Positions 36,795 through 47,878 of a stretch of DNA of 64,000 bases are shown here, one piece after another. Numbering within the stretch: position 1 is the first letter of the stretch; every line of letters starts with the position of its first letter. Source of the stretch: Rhizophagus irregularis (lineage: Eukaryota > Glomeromycota > Glomeromycetes > Glomerales > Glomeraceae); assembly GCF_026210795.1 (NCBI RefSeq), contig NC_089437.1, forward strand, positions 4,464,001 to 4,528,000. The letters are read 5' to 3'. A model generated the notes under the pieces. It did no database searches, had not been told where the DNA came from, and saw only the letters and a program-made list of their open reading frames with translations. The position numbers were made by a program, and so were the translations under genes.

Positions 36795-38306
36795 AATGAG
36801 ACTCTTACGCTAGCAGACGAGATAAAAAAATATGACACTGAAGCTCTTATTTAGTATTTGCAGGGGCAAGACTTAGGATGATTTAGAAATAATTCGTAAG
36901 AAGAAGGTTAACGGCCATATCTTTTTCAAGACGGCCAAACAAGACTTTTAAGATTATGGTATAAAGGGAGGACCTGCAACAGCTCTCGTGGACTTCACCA
37001 AGAAGTGTAAGGAAAAGAAGAAGCATGCATTCTACTCATATTGCAGTTTGAAAGAGGTGCTGGTGAAATATAACATTGAAGATGATTGAATAGTGGCCAT
37101 TCCACAATTTACACCAAGTAAGTATTTGTATGACATTTCTTTGTTGTGTATAAAGCTCTGAACGGTTTAGTTCAGTTCCATTTTTCGGTTCTTTTTTGAT
37201 TGGGCAGAATCCGTTTTGTGCAATAACTCGCCATCCAGTGATCGTAGAAATCCGATTTATAGCTCGTTGGAATCGTCTCGTCGAGACGGTTCGAATGGTA
37301 CCAACATCATCTTTCTAGCATTGATAGATGGCGAGTTATTTTCTGAAAAATTGGCAAAATTAACTCACCATCTATCAATGCTAGAAAGATGATTTTGGTA
37401 CCATTCGAACCGTCTCGACGAGACGATTCCAACGAGCTATAGATCGGGTTTCTACGATCACTGGATGGCGAGTTATTGCGCAAAACGGATTCTGACCAAT
37501 CAGAAAAGAACTAAAAAATGGAACTGAACTAAACCGTTTGGAGCTTTAGTTGTATACATTCCATATGGGTTTGCCTTTAGAAACCCATAATATTGAGGAT
37601 GAAGATGAAGCTCTTCATTATTGTATTAATGATATGCATATTAGAATAAATATCATGGGAATGGTTGCCGATAGCAATGAAGCTGTTTGCTGTAAGTATA
37701 TTTTAATCATTCTTCATGCATGTATTCGCATAGTCAAAAAACTTACTAAAAAGAAATTTTCTTGAATTCGCAATTAGAAGTCATTGGTGAAAAAAGTGAA
37801 GGTTATGTCAATTATGCTATTAAATACATTAAAGAATTAATTGTCATAACGAAAGAAAAACAATATCAAATTATTGGCTTCACTCAGATAGGGTAGCATG
37901 GTCTTGGTGTAGTATTATCTTTCAGCTTGAGTTCTATCAACGAGCTTTTTTCTGCAGAATGTTATACAATGTGAAAGTGCCTACCAAACTAATAAAAGAA
38001 AATAAAAGGCAGATGATGCATTCAGAAGACTATGACTATCTGTATTGAATCATTACTACAGTCACAGACTGATACTTTTTCCTTTATACCTCAGAGAGTA
38101 TTTCATATATGAGTGAAATCGAATATAACATTAGTCTCACCAAGGCTATCACTAAGGGAAAAAATGAAGCTGAATTATGCAAAAGTGTTAAGCAGATGAT
38201 GGAGGTTAATAGGTTATTATTGCGATTATTGAAGGATAGGGTGTATGCTGAGAAAGAGCCTAAAAATAAGAAGGCTAGGGTTCAAGAATACCTTAAAAAA
38301 GAATAA
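36795..38306 (+). pseudogene. SAM-domain / 'VDYAIK' family protein, broken
   Basis: Exon 1 (about 36810-37120) reads LADEIKKYDTEALI, then QGQDLG and EIIRKKKVNGHIFFKTAKQD and GIKGGPATALVDFTKKCKEK, a SAM-like domain with internal stops. The intron (from GTAAG at about 37121 to the acceptor before 37580) contains the 398-bp foldback element. Exon 2 resumes with THNIEDEDEALHYCINDMHI and VADSNEAV, a second intron follows (about 37694-37772), and then LEVIGEKSEGYVNYAIKYIK and ELIVITKEKQYQIIGFTQ. Intact relatives, as I recall them, have VDYAIK and ITEGK here, possibly a PD-(D/E)xK-type nuclease core; this copy has N and K instead. The C-terminal segment (about 38109-38306) reads KSVKQMMEVNRLLLRLLKDR and ends in a basic tail. 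A dead copy of a large family that may relate to Crinkler-type effectors. Confidence 0.62.
37151..37548. mobile_element. 398-bp foldback element with 8-bp target duplication
   Basis: Starts TAAAGCTCTGAACGGTTTAG and ends as its inverse (TAAAGCTCCAAACGGTTTAG). Flanks are GTTGTGTA (37143-37150) and GTTGTATA (37549-37556), 7 of 8 identical, fitting hAT. The arms of about 195 bases are almost fully complementary, so the insertion is young. Each arm carries one CCAGTGATC cassette with a GTCTCGTCGAGAC core bounded by AATAACTCGCCATC and its inverse. Located in an intron of the SAM-family relic. Confidence 0.8.
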
Positions 38307-38345
38307 TCGTGTATATTAGCATAGACATTATATATCACAGGCTAC

Positions 38346-38880
38346 ATAATAATATTAATAATCATGTCATCTGAGCTTAAAGTATTGATCACTGAGTTTG
38401 AGGCTAAGAAAACTGATGAGAAAGCTAAGCATTGAGACAGAGCTTTGCTGAACTTAATGCTAGAATTTTAAAATTAGAGCAGGACCAGGCAGAAAGAGAA
38501 TCTAAGAAAAATTGTAAATTTCAGATTAGATGCATCCAGATAGCTAAGAAAATTCTTAATAAAGAACCTATGATTGAATATTGTCCTCTTTTCTAGAGCT
38601 TGATGCCTTCTTCCAAAATATCAAATTGCATTAGAGGTGCAAGGAGCTCAATATTGGCTTTATAGCACTAGCTGATATAAAGTTATTAAAAAACTCGAAA
38701 ATATTATTAATCGTGATTGGCAAAAAAAATGCATATGTTAAGATAATGGAATCTTTCTTCTTGAAGTATGGTATGACAAAAAACCAGAAATTGTCATTCC
38801 AGAAAGGATACGAAAAAATTAAAAAGTTCATTGATCAAGCATCTAGAAGTTTCGATCAAACTGCAATGTATTGAAAATAT
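38346..38880 (+). pseudogene. Coiled-coil family remnant
   Basis: Begins MSSELKVLITEFEAKKTDEK, with heptad-like E/K/L spacing typical of the multicopy coiled-coil proteins found beside SAM-family genes, then stops. A further open piece with LDAFFQNI, GFIALADIKLLKNSKILLIV and AYVKIMESFFLKYGMTKNQK continues to about 38870 in shifted frames. Possibly a fusion of two repeated genes. No function proposed. Confidence 0.4.
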
Positions 38881-39782
38881 ACAGTATGTCACATGTACAT
38901 ATAGTTAATAAATAAGAGGTGCAAAAGTTTTAATAATAAATTCTCATGCTACAATTACTATATGTGAAGATGAAAAACATGTTTATTGCATTGCCATAAT
39001 TTTTTATTCAAATCAATGTGTGATTATACATTTTCAATTGGTCGCACTTTAACAAAACAAAAATTTTGTTAAACTAAGTTTTTAATAATCTTTTTGAAAA
39101 TGAGAGCATACTACTTTAAAAATTAATAAAGGCTACATCCGTATATAGCTATCATTACGTGCATTCTTTGCACACCGAATGGTATTTAATATAATGTTAG
39201 ATGTACTTGTAGAAACTATACTTGGTGTAAAGCAGTTGCAGCGGCAATATTCCTTGAATCTACTGAATACTGAACATTCAGTCTCCAGCCCAGTCTTTGA
39301 AGACGATTTCATAGTCCCTGTCTACATCATGCTTTAAAAAATTTACATTAATAAAAACGTACACTTCATTTTTCAAATAGTACTTCACGTACTATCAATT
39401 CTACCAAAATCAGGATGATTTACAGGAAAAACTGGATGACAATACATATTATAAAAAAGAATTGTCATATTCCTTCTCAATTGGATAGGTTTTGGTAATG
39501 GACCAGGTATGAATTGTTGTTGCGCTCTCAACATGGTATGTAAATAAGCTTTTTTTGATATAACACATTAAAGATTGAAATAAAATACTGTATATTGATT
39601 AAAAAAATGGTGATGCTGATCATCCATCATTGATAAAGACAGTCACGTGATTTATACATTAATGTGAGCATAAATGTGTAATGGCTGTGTAATGACTGTA
39701 ATCTTTTTGCGTTCCTGAAAAGGTAATAGACTATAAAATATGTTATTAAATAAATAAAAAATATTAATGAATTATTAAAGAT
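38881..39782. other. Spacer, nothing recognised
   Basis: No supported coding frame on either strand; mixed AT-rich sequence with no clear repeat ends. Includes the 5' flank of the next gene. Confidence 0.4.
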
Positions 39783-40640
39783 ATGTCTAGCAAAAAAAAG
39801 AAACAAAAAAGAAAGGTGACTTGGAGCGAAGAAGATGAGATAAGCAGTTTTATACCGTTACTAAGAAATCGCATATTTAATAGTATTAAACTTTATTTTA
39901 TGCCCTTTAATAATATAGGTACTTCGTCAGGCACTTATTAATAATGCTGAGGCATATGCGAAAGCTCAAGAGGAGGTTCTTTCTATTCCAGGTACTTCAG
40001 TCATTGAAGATATCCAATATGCAATGTCTCTTCTCTACGAGCAATATAAGGCTGAAGAATGGCCAGATATGTTCAAAGCAAAATACGATCTGTCTTGTGC
40101 AGAGTCTCCAACAAAGTAAATTGTCTTTTTATTTTATTTTATTTTTATCTTTTTTACCTTTTTTACCTTAATCTTTAATTTTTCATATTTAATAGAGAAG
40201 CCTTGGTTGCGGCCAGATTTCTGGAAGAACACTCAAACATAGCAGCTGTTTTATATCAACAGCATAATTATGACTATGACTGGATCCTTAATGAATCTTC
40301 AAGAATTCTATCAAATGCTATAGGAGAAGAATATGATGATGATTTTATGAAAGGTATCAAAAAAAATATACGTTTCTAATCAATTTTAACATTAAAATAA
40401 CCAATATTCTACATCCCATTAATCAGAAAATGACAACCTTGAAGAATATGAGGACGAGTTTGACATAATCGAAAATGAAAAAGTAGATGGCAAGACGTTT
40501 AAGCAAGATTTTCAAGATTATAGTATAAATGGAGAAGACTTTGTCGAGTGTGAAGAAAGCTATGGAAGTGATTTTAGGTCTGTTAAAGGATAGGGTAGAT
40601 GTTGTTGACTTTTCTAAGTATGTAATTTATATAATCTGCT
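39783..40640 (+). pseudogene. Chimeric multi-exon gene of repeated families
   Basis: Exon 1 starts at ATG 39783 (MSSKKKKQKRKVTWSEEDE). Exon 2, after the acceptor at 39918, reads LRQALINNAEAYAKAQEEVL and ends YDLSCAESPTK at about 40117. Exon 3 (about 40196-40352) reads EALVAARFLEEHSNIAAVLY and LNESSRILSNAIGEEYDDDF. Exon 4 (about 40427 onward) changes family: EIIxEKVNG-like IIENEKVDGKTFKQDFQDYS belongs to a SAM domain and is joined, after a frame change, to VKKAMEVILGLLKDRVDVVD, the C-terminal block of that family. The exon 1 donor is not a standard GT (GAG-ATAAG). Internal deletion of a SAM gene fused to another gene is the simplest reading. Expression uncertain. Confidence 0.42.
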
Positions 40641-41096
40641 ATAATTAGCATAGAATCTTCTTTCATGTACTAAGTACAATATCTTGCTGGGTATAAATCA
40701 CATATTATTTTTTTCTAAAAGTTGATTTGCATATAATTTTTACATGTAATATCTCCAGACATGCTAGTATTATATTAATAAAATAACATTTGAATATAGA
40801 TATTTTTTTGGCAATCATTATTTGCGTATGGGATTTGGGATGTGTATGTGGGATCTTAGAGATCATTTGCTAATCCTGAAGTCATCTTTATCAATTTGCA
40901 AGGGGGATTGGACACAATAGATCACCACGTAATATCTCGCCATGTAAATTTGTACATGTAGATCCAGAACCAATACCTCACTTGCTCCTGCAGAGTTTCA
41001 AGCAATATATTAATATGCTTTTTTTCTACCTTGTACTCCGTACTCAATATTTTGCCTATTTATAGGTCCTAGAGACTAGAAGCCAGAAAATTCAGT

Positions 41097-42115
41097 ATGT
41101 CTCTTTCTAACATTCAAAACTTCACTTACAACATATTTAAAAAGCTAGGGGACGACATCGTCAAGAATAAAGAATTTACGGAACTTGCAAAATGTCCGGA
41201 ATGTGATAAGAATGTACTTTCGCCAGACTTTGAAGCATTTACTGTGTTGTCCTGTAGGCATATTTTTCATAAAGAGTATATCAAAAAAACTTTCCTATTA
41301 ACACGTCAAAACTATTGTCCTGTCGCAGATTGCATCACATTCCTGAAGTCTGTACTTACTGAACGAAATTTTTCTATATCGTCATAATCAAGTTCTCTAT
41401 CGATTGCTAGTAGGATGAACTCTCAACTTCAATTAAATTCTCCTATAATTCAAGAAGAGGAGCAGGGATTGGGTGTGAATGAGAAGGAAGTAGAAATTCA
41501 GCTTGACAATAATAGCAATAAAAAGTAGACTAATGAAGCTACAAATTCTCCTTTCAGCAAGAAATCCAAGAAATATATAGCAGAGTGTCGCCCAAAAGAT
41601 TCTAACATCTTGAAAAAGCTTATCCGTGAATTATCTTCTAACACTACTCGAATTTCTGATATTAAGAAAAGGGAAGAGCTTTATAGAGAATCTGCATATG
41701 AGAACGAGGGTAACCAAATTTTTTTTGATCTTTTCTATAAATTACTAAGGCTGAAGAGATGAATGAAACCGCACATCATGGCCTAATAAGTAGCTATTAT
41801 TCTTTTGGTAAGGAATTAGAAAAATGCCTCGCTCACTTTAGACAAACTAACAAAGAATATGAAGCCTTAAAGAAGCTTTACGATGAGGTCAAAGATCAAC
41901 TTCTAAAAGAGGTCACCAGGTATACTCTTCAGAAAAAAGCAGACAGGGCTAGAAAGGTTTATGACCTATTCTTCCGTATCAGTGATGATAAAAGTCAACG
42001 GGCATTGTACATCCATCAAATTAAAACAATCACAGCAACATCTATTGCAAAATTAAGTAAGGATGAAGTAAAATATATAGCGACCAAAGTTATGGAGGCA
42101 TACCAGGCTCCATAG
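41097..42115 (+). pseudogene. RING-like multicopy gene with stops
   Basis: The first segment has C33-x2-C36, C53-x-H55-x2-H58 and C74-x4-C79, the outline of a RING finger. The usual sixth ligand, expected three residues after H58, is Y61 (HIFHKEYI), so one zinc site is incomplete. A TAA at 41386 and a TAG at about 41526 interrupt the linker (NSPIIQEEEQGLGVNEKEVE). After an intron ending near 41757, the last exon (about 41758-42115) encodes a helical domain starting EEMNETAHHGLISSYYSFGK and ending MEAYQAP. Relatives in the genus, from memory, have the same RING-linker-helical layout. Substrate or partner unknown. Confidence 0.5.
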
Positions 42116-42919
42116 TATATTACGTGAAAGCAAAACCCATATAATTTAAGTAGAACTTGGGCTTCTGAGCGAGGGTAGAGTCTTTTGAAGCATACACAGA
42201 CGTTGTTTGGCACACATCCAGGTAATTTGAGAAAGAAGGACATAAATACGTTCTCTGGGAAAATTTTGATACAAATGGTATCACGCTTGAGCAGGATTTT
42301 TTTATTTTTTTATGTAAGAATGTTTATTAACGTTTTTTACTTCTTTTTTTTTGTAGATTCTGGCCTAGAACTTGGAAATAGAGACTGGTAGGTGTTTCTA
42401 GAAGGGAAGTGGGGTTTTTTATGTTTTTTTATGTAAGAACGTTATTAATGTTTTTTCACTTTTTTTTTGTAGATTCCAGCCCAGAACTTTGATTTGTATT
42501 ATTAAGTTCATCATTGTTGTTTGTGTTTGATTTAGTTTTTGGCGCAGTTGCGCCATTTCAGAAATTATGGTTTATTATTTCTAATAAATAATAAATAAAT
42601 TTATTAAAAAATTTTTTTTGATTAAATTTATATTTATAAAATCAGTGTGTTTTTTATTAAATTATTATTAGAAAAAAATTTAATTATCAGCCAATCAGAA
42701 TTGCGGAATTGCAGGTTACTAACCACAATTCAGCTCCAAAATCCGCAATATTGCAGATTTTGAAAATTATTTGTGGGTCCATCCTTACCAGTTATGCCCG
42801 TTTTAAATTCAGTTTTCGAAAATAGAACTGGTTCCAAACCCTAATCTGGGTAGCAAATTTTATATGTATTTATTTATCCGTTTCTAGGAAATTTTATGGT
42901 AAAAATTAACTATTGATTA
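42116..42919. other. Spacer between RING relic and the CACTA-like element
   Basis: Contains two similar segments (about 42280-42365 and 42400-42480), both with TTTTTTATGTAAGAAYGTT and TGTAGATTC(T/C)(G/A)GCC(T/C)AGAACTT, a direct duplication. No gene. Confidence 0.5.
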
Positions 42920-43150
42920 CATCGGAAAATTTTTTGGGGTGCAGATCTGCGCAGATCTGCAGGTAACATTTTTGCGCAGATCTGCGACCCTGTCGGCAGT
43001 CTTTGGAAAAAAAAATTTATCAAAAACTGCGCAGAATTTCAAGAAACAAAATTCTGCGAAAATTTTTAAAAAATAAATAATGAAATTCTGCGAAGATTAT
43101 AAAAAAACAAATAACGAAATTCTGCGAAGATTTTTAAAAAATAAATATTC
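42920..43150. repeat. Left terminal and subterminal repeats of the CACTA-like element
   Basis: TIR of about 25 bases, then a GCAGATCTGCGCAGATCTGC palindrome, then three to four AATTCTGCGAAGATTWTAAAA-type units spaced about 40 bases. Counterpart at the right end is 54650-54935 with the same TTCTGC/GCAGAA words. Confidence 0.75.
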
Positions 43151-43330
43151 GAAATAATTCAAATATATTTAATTTCACTGATCATCACAATTATTACAAA
43201 CAATTTTATATATAGTAATTTATTTAATATGTAATTTATTTAATAAAATATATTCAAAAAAATTGAAGAATTTCAAATACAAATTTCCAAATTCTGAAAA
43301 TTAATGTAATATGAAAAAATTTGACGAATG

Positions 43331-45135
43331 TTAAGAGAATTTCGAATCTAAACTCTTGAGCTGTAAATTTTTTTGATTTAGATTAGTAAAATAAATTAAC
43401 GCGGTGTAAAAATCATTATATACCAGATAATAACTTTGACTTACTAATTCTTCGTAACTACTACTATTACCATCATCAGCATCGCTCAATTCTTCGATCA
43501 TAGATGAAATCTCTGGACTTTGTTCTGAATCTTCTTTCGCCGCTAACTCCTGCAACAAGCGCGGAGTTACAGTAACTTTATTTTTGATCGATTGCTGATA
43601 ATTGATTATACATTAATATTTGCGAAATATTTTAAAATTTTTAACTTCAAAGTACTGATGAACATTATTATTACCATAAGAAAATCAACTCTCTTTAAAA
43701 CTAACTTGTCGTTGCATTTAATCCCAGGGCTACTGGGATTTAAGACAATATCGCAGATGGTGAGTACATAAACCCAGTGTTCTGGAGGAAGCTCACTGCT
43801 TTCGTATGATTTGAAAACAGAAGAGGTTATTTTCGTGAGAATACCTTGATTTTTAAAAAGTTCTCGATATGCTTCTCACATTTTTGCACTTTTTTTCCAT
43901 TCGGCAATCTTTTTAGAGGACGCACTGCTATCTACACGTTCTAACTTCTGCTCACCGAAGTTAGAAAACATAGTATTTTGAATATTTGCCGCTAAATCAT
44001 TTTGCTTGCTTCGGCATTTGTTTTCTATCTTAATAATCAAATAATTTTGGATTATTATTATTATTATTATTGATTATTATTAATGATTTTACGTACTTCT
44101 GGTAATAACTTTGATTCGAATAGGGAAATCCACGTATTTATTCCGAGATTTTCAATATAATGACTGGTATGTTCAGCAAGGTATTTCTCTAAAGCTTCAC
44201 GGTACTCTGTATCTGAGGGAAATAGGATCTTCAGAATAAGTTCTTTGGACACCTTTTTATATGCGCGCTGTAAAGACAATCAGTTATTTTTAAATATCTT
44301 GAGATCAAATAAAGTTGCTAAATATATTAAAGTAACTTACGTTCCAAAATTCATCTGAAAGCTCGTCGACCACCACAAGTCTCTGCATCGTTTGAGAATC
44401 TAATCGTTGTTGCTCACTAATACGTCAGCACAATCGATATATTGAAGTGATTTTTTTGTCTAATAATTTTATAGTATAGTTGAATTTCTCGATTGTAAGG
44501 TAACGTTCGTCACGTTCTTCGAAGTTACAATATTCGTCATCAATTTGCATAGGTGTGATAAGTGTAGAAGCTCTGATAGGTGTGGGTGCTCTGATAGGTG
44601 TGAAAGTTCTTCAGTTTGAATCATCATTGGGTTTAGTTGGAGAATTTTCAAGATTTCTTGTTGAATTATTACCAATAATGGGTGTTAATGATCTACCCCA
44701 ATTTTTTTTTAGCTTGCCACTTTTGATACTTTTTGTAGGATTATTGGATATTGAAGACTTGAGAATTTCATCTGGAATAACCAACACAAACGGTCCTTCG
44801 GTATGGGGTGTTGAAGTTAAAATATTATCGTAATCAGGGCCAGTACAAGTTTCAGTATAAGATGTTAAAGCTGAAGCATTATCATCAACATTTCCTGTAT
44901 CTTGTGATGATACATCATCAGCTGTTGGTGTCGATTGAACAAGCGAAGATTAATTATAATATTAAATTAATGTAAGAAATACAATTTCTTGACGGACTGT
45001 ACCTGATAAAATTTGAGATAATATATTTCCAGTTTTTTGAGAAGCTTCATCTTTTTTTTCTGGACTATTATGGGAAACTTTCATTTTTTTCTTTGCATTT
45101 TTTCCAGTTTTTTTCTTAGTATTTTTCGTTGACAT
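43331..45135 (-). pseudogene. Second gene of the CACTA-like element, decayed
   Basis: Starts at ATG 45135 (MSTKNTKKKTGKNAKKKMKV), a lysine-rich basic N-terminus. Exon 1 ends in LSQILS and joins across an intron (45004 to about 44927, phase 1) to ADDVSSQDTGNVDDN. The frame then runs through FVLVIPDEILKSSISN to a TGA at about 44605, and SPTKPNDDSN is followed after the stop by RTFTPIRAPTPIRAS. Downstream helical exons: RAYKKVSKELILKILFPSDT (about 44275-44070), a segment with MFSNFGEQKLERVDSSASSK (about 43970-43900), and a C-terminal exon ending LQLKSLDSKFS. A basic, repeat-rich companion protein divergent from the transposase matches the position of the TnpA-like DNA-binding protein of CACTA elements; that function is inferred. 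Confidence 0.5.
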
Positions 45136-45279
45136 TATTAACAACTAATTTAGAAAATTGTATAGAAAAAAATATACTTGAAATTTACGAAACAATTTAA
45201 ATAAAAAATTGATTACCGAAATCGATAAAAAAATCCAAAATCTATAAATTAAATAATTTAATTATCAGTAAAAATATTA

Positions 45280-45500
45280 ATTAAAATGATTAAAATCTGT
45301 AAATTAAAATAATTAAAATTTAAAAATAGAAATAATTAAAAATCTGTAAATTAAAATGATTAAAATTTAAAAATAGAAATAGTTAAAAATCTGCAAATTA
45401 AAATGATTAAAATTAAATAAAATAATTAAGAAATCTGCAAATTAAAATGATTAAAATTTAAAAATAGAATGATTAAAAATCTGTAAATTAAAATGATTGA
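45280..45500 (+). repeat. ~45-50-bp tandem repeat in the divergent promoter
   Basis: Five copies of ATCTG(T/C)AAATTAAAATGATTAAAAT with an AAAAATAGAAATAATTAA spacer, located between the two divergently transcribed genes of the CACTA-like element. Directly followed by an A-run (about 45530-45547). Confidence 0.6.
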
Positions 45501-47701
45501 ACCCCTGCGCCAAAAATGTAAAAAAATCAAAAAAAAAAAAAAAAAAATTGAGAATTCACACAAACAAAAGAAATATCAAATTCTTCATTAAAATTCGCAA
45601 ATTCACAAAATTCATAATTTCGCATTAATTAAAATAATCATTAATAAAATCACTAAAATTCGCTTAAAATTAGCAAAGAACAAATAAAACCAAATATTTA
45701 CTATACCGCAAATAAATCCTCATAAATTGTTCTTCAAATAAAAATGGTTAGATATCAATGCCAAATTTGTAAAAGAGAATTTTCAACTTACAGCGGTTTA
45801 AAATAACATGCCAATGCTAAACATCATGAGAAAATGAGATCCTCCCAACTAAATGAGTTACCAGTACAGCAAAGATCTTTGTTGCAGCCATTAAGAGAAA
45901 TGATAAGATCAGAACATGATGCAGAACTTTGGAGCACGTCAATTATTATGCCAAACCCAACTACTTCGCAAGAAAAGCTTACATCACAGGATGATGATAA
46001 TGAGATGAAGCAATTTGAACTTTCATCTCAAGATGAAGACTTAGTAAATATTGCAGATGAATCACGTTATCATTTGCAAAAAAGGTTATGGTCAGAAGAG
46101 AGGGTCGAAGTAAATTTTGAAGAATCGGAAGCAGAATCAGAATTAGTAAACTTTGAAGATACTGAATTCATTGATCCTGAAGACCTTCAGGGTGCGTCAT
46201 TAGATGATGCCATAGATGTAGTTAATGGAAAACCCACACCATAGCGCGTAGTAAAATGGCCGAATGATGCATATCGCGACTTTTTGGAGTTGATAGTAGA
46301 GGGTAATATCTCTAATAAGATAGGTGATAAAATAATAAAGTTTTTCAACAAACATAGTAATTTAGACAAATCACCATTGCCAAGTTCAATGAAAAATGGC
46401 AAGGATTATCTTAATCAAATAAATTCACCTTTGATAGACTTTAAAGAAAAGGTTGTTATGACCTATAATGAAATTAATTTTACCCTCTACTATCGCCCAC
46501 TTTTTCGTGCTATTCAAGCTCTTCTGCAATGACCGGAAGTAGCCAATAACTTCGTCCATAAAGGAATCCAAAATAAAATGAAGGTCTGTATAATAATTTG
46601 ATTTCCGTCTGCAATGATAAATTACATTATTTATGCTTATTTAGTTGTTTATATTCTCAGGATGATAGAGGTGAAACAAGAATATTTGGCGAACCTTTCG
46701 AAGGTAACTGGTGGTTAGAAACCGAAAAGAACCTTCCATCATTAAATCGACTATTGTCCATCATCTTATACTCAGACGCAACAACTTTCGATGGACTTGG
46801 GAAATCATCAGGCCATCCAGTTTTTTTAACTCTTAGTAACATTCCAAATCGTGTTCGAAATTTGCCGGAGGCTAAAATTCTTTTAGGATTTCTCCCTAAA
46901 GTCCAAGATACAGGAATCAAAACAACAGAAAGTTTTCGAAGCTTACAGCGCGATGTGTATCATAAATGCTTCAAAATTATGCTCCAACCTTTATTAGAAA
47001 AATCTGAAGCGCTATATTTTGGAATTAATGGACAAGTGATTACTTTCGCTGCACGGATATCTTTTTTTCTCGCAGATATGCTTGAAGCTGATGATATAAC
47101 TGCGACATATAAAGGAACGCGGTGCAAAATGCCATGCCATACTTGCATAGTTTTGCAAAGTGATCTGAACAATATGAGTCTTAAACTAGAGAACGTACCT
47201 CATAGAACTCATGAAAATATGAAGCAAGTAATCAACGATGGCCAAGGAAAGGAGTATTCTGTGCATTCTGTTGAAAATTCCTTCTGGAAATTTCCGTAAA
47301 TATCTTTATATTTCTGTAATGAATTTCAAAGATGTAAATTTTTACACACGTATAATTTGTTTCAGAAATTTAAATATATACGAAGCCTGCGTTCCTGACC
47401 GTATGCACCATATCGATCTTGGACTCTTCAAATACCAATTGGAATTTACACAAGATATTTTGAAGGCAGTCAGAGGAACAGAACTACAAAAAAAATTTGA
47501 TGATCGACTTCGTCAGATTCCTCGCTTTCCGGGTCTTAAATTCTTATATAAATTAGGACATTTAAACGTACTTACTGCGTCAGACTATCGTAACATAATG
47601 AAAATTGCCCTTTTTGCCTTAGATGAAATTTTTGAAGGGAACGAAATAACCCGTAAAGAACTTTGCAAACTTTACGCAAAGTTTAGTAAGATGTACATAA
47701 T

Positions 47702-47878
47702 TATACATGCTGCCCAAATTATTTTGGGATGCCATAATTATAATTTGGGATGCCATAATTCATTCGGTTTATATATAATTTACTATGTAAAGTGCCAAAA
47801 TAATTTGGGATGCCATAATTGAATTTGGGATTTTACTTATAATTACGGCAGTCCAAAATAATTTGGGTGGCATGTATA
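47702..47878. mobile_element. 177-bp hAT-like MITE, copy 1
   Basis: Ends TATACATGCTGCCCAAATTA and the inverse of TATACATGCCACCCAAATTA. The 8-bp target duplication TACATAAT lies at 47694-47701 and 47879-47886. Inserted in a coding exon of the Plavaka transposase. Internal TTTGGGATGCCATAATT words repeat three times. Confidence 0.88.

Noticed and set aside
44555-44833. Plus-strand ORF of 92 codons
   Set aside because: Antisense shadow of the companion gene exon encoding TPIRAPTPIRAS, which shows better coding character on the minus strand.
42533-45508. Inverted words TTTTTGGCGCAG and CTGCGCCAAAAA as ends of a separate element
   Set aside because: Only 12 bases, no target duplication, and one lies outside the better-supported CACTA-like termini; GCGCAG is also a subterminal repeat word here.
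47238-47822. Separate gene of 194 codons
   Set aside because: It is a central piece of the Plavaka transposase read through an unspliced intron and into a MITE; the C-terminal LGCHN repeats are MITE sequence.
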